From positions 1 to 23,651 of IMG/VR virus record IMGVR_UViG_3300044614_001392: a DNA stretch of 23,651 bases; one strand, written 5' to 3'. A program made the position numbers and the translations under genes. The notes under the pieces were generated by a model, which did not search any database, was not told the origin of the DNA, and worked only from the letters and a program-made list of their open reading frames with translations. Position 1 is the first letter of the stretch. Each line of letters begins with the position of its first letter. This DNA is from a virus. Of this stretch, positions 19,848 to 23,651 are shown in pieces.

Positions 19848-20648
19848 ATGTGCGGGTATTGCGACATACTGAATATTGATAAGGAAGTTGACCCCCCGAC
19901 ACCGTTTGATGAAAACGACTTCAATCGTTTGAGCAACGATGTATGGATAGGTGCCGTAACACCTGCTCAACTTCCGCAAGGTATTTATTTGAAAACTGCG
20001 AAATATTTAAAGGATGGCATCGACCTTGCACCAGTTGTGGATGAGGTGTTGACTGCCGACTTGTTGAATAATATTTATGTGTTTAGCGGTGCGAAAACGT
20101 ATCAGCAAACACGAGCATTAACCGCCCTGTTAGCCGTTGATGAGTACAAGTCAAACTTTTACGCATTTAAGCGGGCAGCCGAGCCGATATTTGGCACGTA
20201 CAACCAAGATTATTTACAAGCCGAGTATCAAACGGCCAAAGCATCGGCACGTATGGCCTCGGATTGGAAGCGCATAGAAATAGACAAAGATGTGTTGCCG
20301 TTGTTGAAATATCAAACGGTTGGCGATGGCAGAGTAAGGCCAACGCATCAGCAACTTGACAATATCGTGCGACCTGTAAACGACCCGTTTTGGAAGCAAT
20401 ACTACCCGCCAAACGGTTGGAGGTGTCGTTGTACCGTTGCGCAGTTAGCAGAGGATGAAGAACCGTTAACGGATATGAGTGGGTTTACACCGCCAGATGA
20501 TGTACCGCCATTGTTTCGTATGAATGCGGGCATTGATGGCTATGTGTTTAAGACCAAGGGCAAAGACAAGCACCCGTATTTTGATATAGCGAAAGATGAT
20601 AAAGCGAACGCAAAAGTGAATTGGAATTTACCACCGTTATCATCTTAA
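19848..20648 (+). CDS. Mu F-like head morphogenesis protein
   Basis: A 267-residue minor head protein of the Mu F / SPP1 gp7 type. The family's typical end motif is present in PFWKQYYPPNGWRCRCTVAQL. Upstream, AYQQTRALTA-like and DYLQAEYQTAKASARMASDWKRI helices match the family. It is packaged in small numbers and helps assembly of the portal-containing head. I start at ATG 19848, next to the portal stop; an in-frame ATG at 19815 lies within the portal gene. The first residues (MCGYCDIL) carry a Cys pair. Confidence 0.85.
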   Translation: MCGYCDILNIDKEVDPPTPFDENDFNRLSNDVWIGAVTPAQLPQGIYLKTAKYLKDGIDLAPVVDEVLTADLLNNIYVFSGAKTYQQTRALTALLAVDEYKSNFYAFKRAAEPIFGTYNQDYLQAEYQTAKASARMASDWKRIEIDKDVLPLLKYQTVGDGRVRPTHQQLDNIVRPVNDPFWKQYYPPNGWRCRCTVAQLAEDEEPLTDMSGFTPPDDVPPLFRMNAGIDGYVFKTKGKDKHPYFDIAKDDKANAKVNWNLPPLSS

Positions 20649-20651
20649 ACC

Positions 20652-21110
20652 ATGGCAAAGCAAAATAAATTCAACCTAAAAGGAGCAGAAAAAAAAGCGC
20701 GCAAAGCGTTGGAAAATGCCGTGGTTGAAATAGGCAACACGGCCAAAAACTTCTTTGTTGAGAATTTTAGAAAGCAGGGGTTTGATGACAAAACGGTTGA
20801 GAAGTGGAAAGCGAGAAAGAAAAAAACATACCGAACCAAAAGCGGTAAGGTAGTTGATGACACAACACGCGCAATACTTGTAAAAACGGGCGATTTGAGG
20901 CGGTCAATTATACGTGTTCCAAACAGGTCGGCATTGAATGTTAAAATCCAAACAGATTTGATTTATGCAAAGGTTCACAATGATGGGTTAAGAGCAGGGC
21001 GCGGCAAGGGTTTTAAAATGCCCAAGCGACAATTCATCGGTGACTCATACAACCTAAACGAGAAAGTAAAAGCGGTAATAGTTAAACGATTAGACAAGGT
21101 ATTTACATAA
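20652..21110 (+). CDS. gpG-like virion morphogenesis protein
   Basis: A 152-residue basic protein of the phage virion morphogenesis (Mu gpG / P2 tail completion) type. It has an N-terminal helical part (RKALENAVVEIGNTAKNFFVENF), a basic FDDKTVEKWKARKKKTYRTK segment, ILVKTGDLRRSI, then IYAKVHNDG and the MPKRQFIGDS signature near the C-terminus. The family helps finish heads or tails. It follows the Mu F-like gene, its normal place. Confidence 0.85.
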   Translation: MAKQNKFNLKGAEKKARKALENAVVEIGNTAKNFFVENFRKQGFDDKTVEKWKARKKKTYRTKSGKVVDDTTRAILVKTGDLRRSIIRVPNRSALNVKIQTDLIYAKVHNDGLRAGRGKGFKMPKRQFIGDSYNLNEKVKAVIVKRLDKVFT

Positions 21111-21685
21111 TGCAATTACAAATCTATAACCAATTAAAGGCACGTATAAGCACACTTCAAGCATTGAAGTATGTTGCCTTGTGGAATAATCAATTTGAGC
21201 GTGAGGATGTGAACGTGCCATTTAATTATCCGTGTTGCTTCATTGAGTTTGCAAGTGCCGACTACATTGAAAACTTACAAGGTCAACAACAAGGCACTTT
21301 AAGTATTGCATTGCATTTAGGTTTTGAAAGCTACAAGACCGAGGACACGGCAGTATTGCAACTAAAACAAGACCTTAACGCACTTGTACACAATTGGTCA
21401 ACACCGTATAATAGCAGGTTCTTGCGTAGAAGCGAAATTCAATCAGCCGACCACACCAACATACAGGAGTTTATAATTACGTACACAATGCAAGGGTTTG
21501 ACTACTCGGCAAGCAGCGCACCAACAACAGAAGCATTGGTTGCAACGCTTATCACTAACAATGACCCGCAAATGGATGATGATGTTATCCGCAGCGGAAG
21601 CATACCCGATGCCGTTGTATTGGCATCCGAATTAGGTTACGAATTATTATCAGAACAAGGTTATCAACTTATAATACAACAATAA
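21110..21685 (+). CDS. Tail terminator-like protein
   Basis: A 191-residue protein with a strand/helix pattern (YNQLKARISTLQALKYVALWNNQFERED, then FNYPCCFIEFASADY and GTLSIALHLGFESYKTED) common to tail terminator / neck proteins of siphophages and Mu-like phages. A C-terminal segment of about 50 residues (after ASSAPTTEALV) is Leu-, Asp- and Gln-rich and looks like an added tail. The start is in the one-base overlap with the gene before. The assignment rests on position and general pattern. Confidence 0.55.
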   Translation: MQLQIYNQLKARISTLQALKYVALWNNQFEREDVNVPFNYPCCFIEFASADYIENLQGQQQGTLSIALHLGFESYKTEDTAVLQLKQDLNALVHNWSTPYNSRFLRRSEIQSADHTNIQEFIITYTMQGFDYSASSAPTTEALVATLITNNDPQMDDDVIRSGSIPDAVVLASELGYELLSEQGYQLIIQQ

Positions 21686-21686
21686 A

Positions 21687-21890
21687 ATGGCAGAGCAAAA
21701 AATATCAGAGTTACCAGCGGCAACAACGCTAACGGGAACAGAGAAAGTAATCGTAAACCAAAACGCACAAACATCATTGACCGATGTGAATGCAGTTGCA
21801 ACCTATGTTAAACAAGGCGGTGTGAGTGGTACGTTTACCAACCCAACAAGCATTACCGTAGTTAATGGCATTATAACTGCAATCAGCTAA
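21687..21890 (+). CDS. Small tail-associated protein
   Basis: A 67-residue protein starting MAEQKISELPAATTLTG, a motif familiar from the N-terminal attachment parts of phage tail fibre and baseplate proteins (ISxLPAATxLTGxE). The rest, SGTFTNPTSITVVNGIITAIS, resembles a beta-solenoid repeat. It lies between the terminator-like and baseplate genes. It could be a small spike or adaptor. Confidence 0.55.
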   Translation: MAEQKISELPAATTLTGTEKVIVNQNAQTSLTDVNAVATYVKQGGVSGTFTNPTSITVVNGIITAIS

Positions 21891-22729
21891 TGGCACGCAC
21901 CGTACAGCAAATAAAACAACAGATGTTGGATGCGAAAAACGCAGACCCGACATTGTCAACTTTGACCTCAACAAGTCAAACCGCAAAGTGGAATTTATAC
22001 TACTTCATTGTGGCATCATGTATTGCAGTGTTTGAGCAGTTGCAAGACTTGTTCAAAGTTGATTTAGAAGCCATAGCAAGCACCGCAGCACCAAGCACAC
22101 CACAATGGACACGTAACAAGGTGTTGAAATTCCAAACAGGCGATGTGGCAGCACTAAACACAACAACGTTCGTTATCGAATATCCAACGGTGAACGTGGC
22201 CAATCAAATCTTAACACGATGCGCAGTGGTAACAGCACCAAACAGAACGGTATTGATTAAGGTTGCAAAGAATGACCCGCCAGAACCTGTATCAGTTGGT
22301 GAATTAGCCGAATTGCAAACGTATGTTGAAACATTCAACCCCGCAGGCATAGCGTTTACTTTGATTAATGAGGATAGCGATAAAATGGAAGTGGCAGCAA
22401 CGATATACTTTAACGGTCAATATTCATCAGTAATAGATGCCAACGTTAAAGCAGCATTGAACGCATACATGGCTAACTTGCCGTTTAATGGCCGTATAAC
22501 TACGCAGGCCGTTGTCGATGCGATACAAGGCGCAGAGGGCGTTATCACAGCATCATTGACACGTATATTAGTAAGGCGTGACACCGTTGCTTATGGTGCA
22601 GGTGTAACATTGTTTAACCTATCAACAGGTGTGGATAGTGTTACTTATGATACCTATTCAGGTTACGTTGTGGAAGAAACCACTACCAGCCACACCTTTG
22701 ATGATACCTTAACTTACATTGTGCAATGA
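21890..22729 (+). CDS. Baseplate J-like protein
   Basis: A 279-residue protein resembling the Mu gp47 / P2 J baseplate family. It has a helical N-terminus (VQQIKQQMLDAKNADPTLS), a conserved middle with VEYPTVNVA-like strands and PVSVGELAELQTYVETFNPAGIAF, and a C-terminal domain with ATIYFNGQYSSVIDANVKAALNAYMANLPFNGRI (split at residues 166-200). The family forms the wedge ring of the baseplate. Its start overlaps the preceding stop by one base. Confidence 0.65.
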   Translation: MARTVQQIKQQMLDAKNADPTLSTLTSTSQTAKWNLYYFIVASCIAVFEQLQDLFKVDLEAIASTAAPSTPQWTRNKVLKFQTGDVAALNTTTFVIEYPTVNVANQILTRCAVVTAPNRTVLIKVAKNDPPEPVSVGELAELQTYVETFNPAGIAFTLINEDSDKMEVAATIYFNGQYSSVIDANVKAALNAYMANLPFNGRITTQAVVDAIQGAEGVITASLTRILVRRDTVAYGAGVTLFNLSTGVDSVTYDTYSGYVVEETTTSHTFDDTLTYIVQ

Positions 22730-23427
22730 GTAGCATAATCAATACAGACTCGTTTGCGGTAAACTTCTTGCCACCAAAGAAGCGGTTGCCGATATACAAG
22801 GCATGGGTAAAAACGCTTGTGAAACCGTTGCAAGTGCTATACAATACCATGTTTGGCACGTTCAAAGATGGCAACAATGCTCCGTTATGGGTAACAGCCA
22901 CAGCATATGGAGTTGGTGACCAAGTGCAATATGAGGATAAATCGGTGTATGAATGTTGGGTAGCGAACACAGGCGAGTTGCCGACTAATACAGATTATTG
23001 GTTTAAGATACAAGATAAATTCGTAGGCATTGAGCCACGATGCAAGTACAACGCACAGCACTTGTTGTTTGAATGGGCATTAAACGAATGGTTTGGTACT
23101 ACGTTCGTGAATACACCGGGAGCGAGTGATATTTATATTGATATAACAGGAGCCAACACAGGTGCTTTTTTGGTTGGCTACACACCAACAGAGAGCAGTT
23201 ATGTTGTTTTTGATGAACCCGAAGCGAGCGGTTATATTCAAGCCGAAAATCTTACAACCGTTGCAATATCATTCACAATACATGTACCGCTTGCTGTTGC
23301 TAATGCACTAACAAATGAACCATTGAACACCGTGCCAAACATAAGCACAAACAGAGAGAATATTATTAGGCAGATTGCCGATTTGTACACATACGCAGGA
23401 ATTAATTATAACGTAATAACATACTAA
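22726..23427 (+). CDS. Tail/baseplate protein with CBM5/12-like insert
   Basis: A 233-residue protein following the J-like gene, in the place where a gp48-like baseplate protein is expected. Residues 54-92 hold a chitin-binding-type motif (LWVTATAYGVGDQVQYEDKS then VYECWVANTGELPTNTDYW), like the insert seen in the connector at 17952. The C-terminal half is beta-rich (IYIDITGANTG and VAISFTIHVPL), ending in a helix (ENIIRQIADLYTYAG). A carbohydrate-contacting role at the tail tip is suggested but not shown. Confidence 0.55.
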   Translation: MSSIINTDSFAVNFLPPKKRLPIYKAWVKTLVKPLQVLYNTMFGTFKDGNNAPLWVTATAYGVGDQVQYEDKSVYECWVANTGELPTNTDYWFKIQDKFVGIEPRCKYNAQHLLFEWALNEWFGTTFVNTPGASDIYIDITGANTGAFLVGYTPTESSYVVFDEPEASGYIQAENLTTVAISFTIHVPLAVANALTNEPLNTVPNISTNRENIIRQIADLYTYAGINYNVITY

Positions 23428-23651
23428 TGAAAAAAATAAAAACAACAGACATCATTGCAGGAAGCGCAATGCCATTAAAATCGGGTAGTTTAGACCATTT
23501 ACAATCAGCGTATCAAGAGCCATTAATCGATATAATTCAAACCTTTGAAGCAAAGAACGATACAGAGGCATTTCCTAATTATAGCACACCTATTATTATG
23601 TATGGTTGCAGGTGGACTGGACTTGGTGTAAGTCAAGGTGTGCTTGTTTAT
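23427..23651 (+). CDS. Truncated tail-region gene (runs off the window)
   Basis: ATG 23427 overlaps the previous stop by one base and opens a frame of 75 codons that is still open at the window's end. The visible part begins MKKIKTTDIIAGSAMPLKSG, then LDHLQSAYQEPLIDI, and resembles starts of phage tail or fibre proteins with no named domain in view. The position suggests a tail fibre or baseplate accessory protein. Confidence 0.6.
   Translation, partial: MKKIKTTDIIAGSAMPLKSGSLDHLQSAYQEPLIDIIQTFEAKNDTEAFPNYSTPIIMYGCRWTGLGVSQGVLVY

Overview
This window reads as the genome of a tailed phage (or prophage) of a Bacteroidetes-type host. The reasons are the promoters, which follow the Bacteroidetes pattern TTTG - about 19 bp - TAnnTTTG; the A-rich leaders with almost no Shine-Dalgarno sequences; families typical of Bacteroidetes phages (DUF5675, DUF3127, BT4734-like primase); and a Mu-like head module (DUF935 portal, Mu F-like and gpG-like proteins). 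Nearly all genes lie on the + strand, tightly packed and often overlapping by 4 bases. Family names come from reading the translations; no database search was run.

Layout. 1-1669: small membrane proteins, a DUF5675 protein (lysis candidate) and a DUF3310 protein. 1664-1994: one small gene framed by attC-like inverted repeats. 2015-3169: a second group of membrane and lysis-type genes ending in a spanin-like protein. 3151-3841: promoter, terminator, promoter and three small genes. 3840-7027: an array of five gene cassettes separated by long imperfect palindromes, carrying an ASCH-like protein, a convergent pair of small genes, a DNA methyltransferase and two unknown proteins. An endonuclease VII/HNH gene sits inside the loop of one palindrome. 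7059-10700: an early/recombination region with a predicted DNA-binding protein, two proteins resembling the RNA polymerase alpha C-terminal domain, a DUF3127 ssDNA-binding protein and a YqaJ/lambda-exonuclease-like nuclease. 10688-14305: two promoter - structured RNA - U-tract units, a PD-(D/E)XK nuclease, a primase-like protein and a primase-helicase. 14306-14596: an AT-rich, repeat-bearing gap that may be an origin. 14597-16229: VRR-NUC-like nuclease and ParB-like/methyltransferase fusion, both with promoters placed so that the mRNAs would be nearly leaderless. 16247-23651: packaging, head and tail genes in order (TerS-like, TerL, connector, portal, Mu F-like, gpG-like, tail terminator-like, baseplate J-like), running off the end.

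The most unusual feature is the cassette array. Each of the six cassettes starts with GTTAKNNNYAG and ends with the reverse complement of its own first 10 bases, with the same G-T mismatch at base 11 every time. Linking the start of a cassette to its own end in this way is the hallmark of integron cassettes recombined at G|TT. No integrase lies in the window, so the array looks like a phage-borne cluster of attC sites lacking an integrase, or a related system with longer outer arms. In three cassettes the start codon lies in the loop of the preceding palindrome and translation runs through the recombination point.
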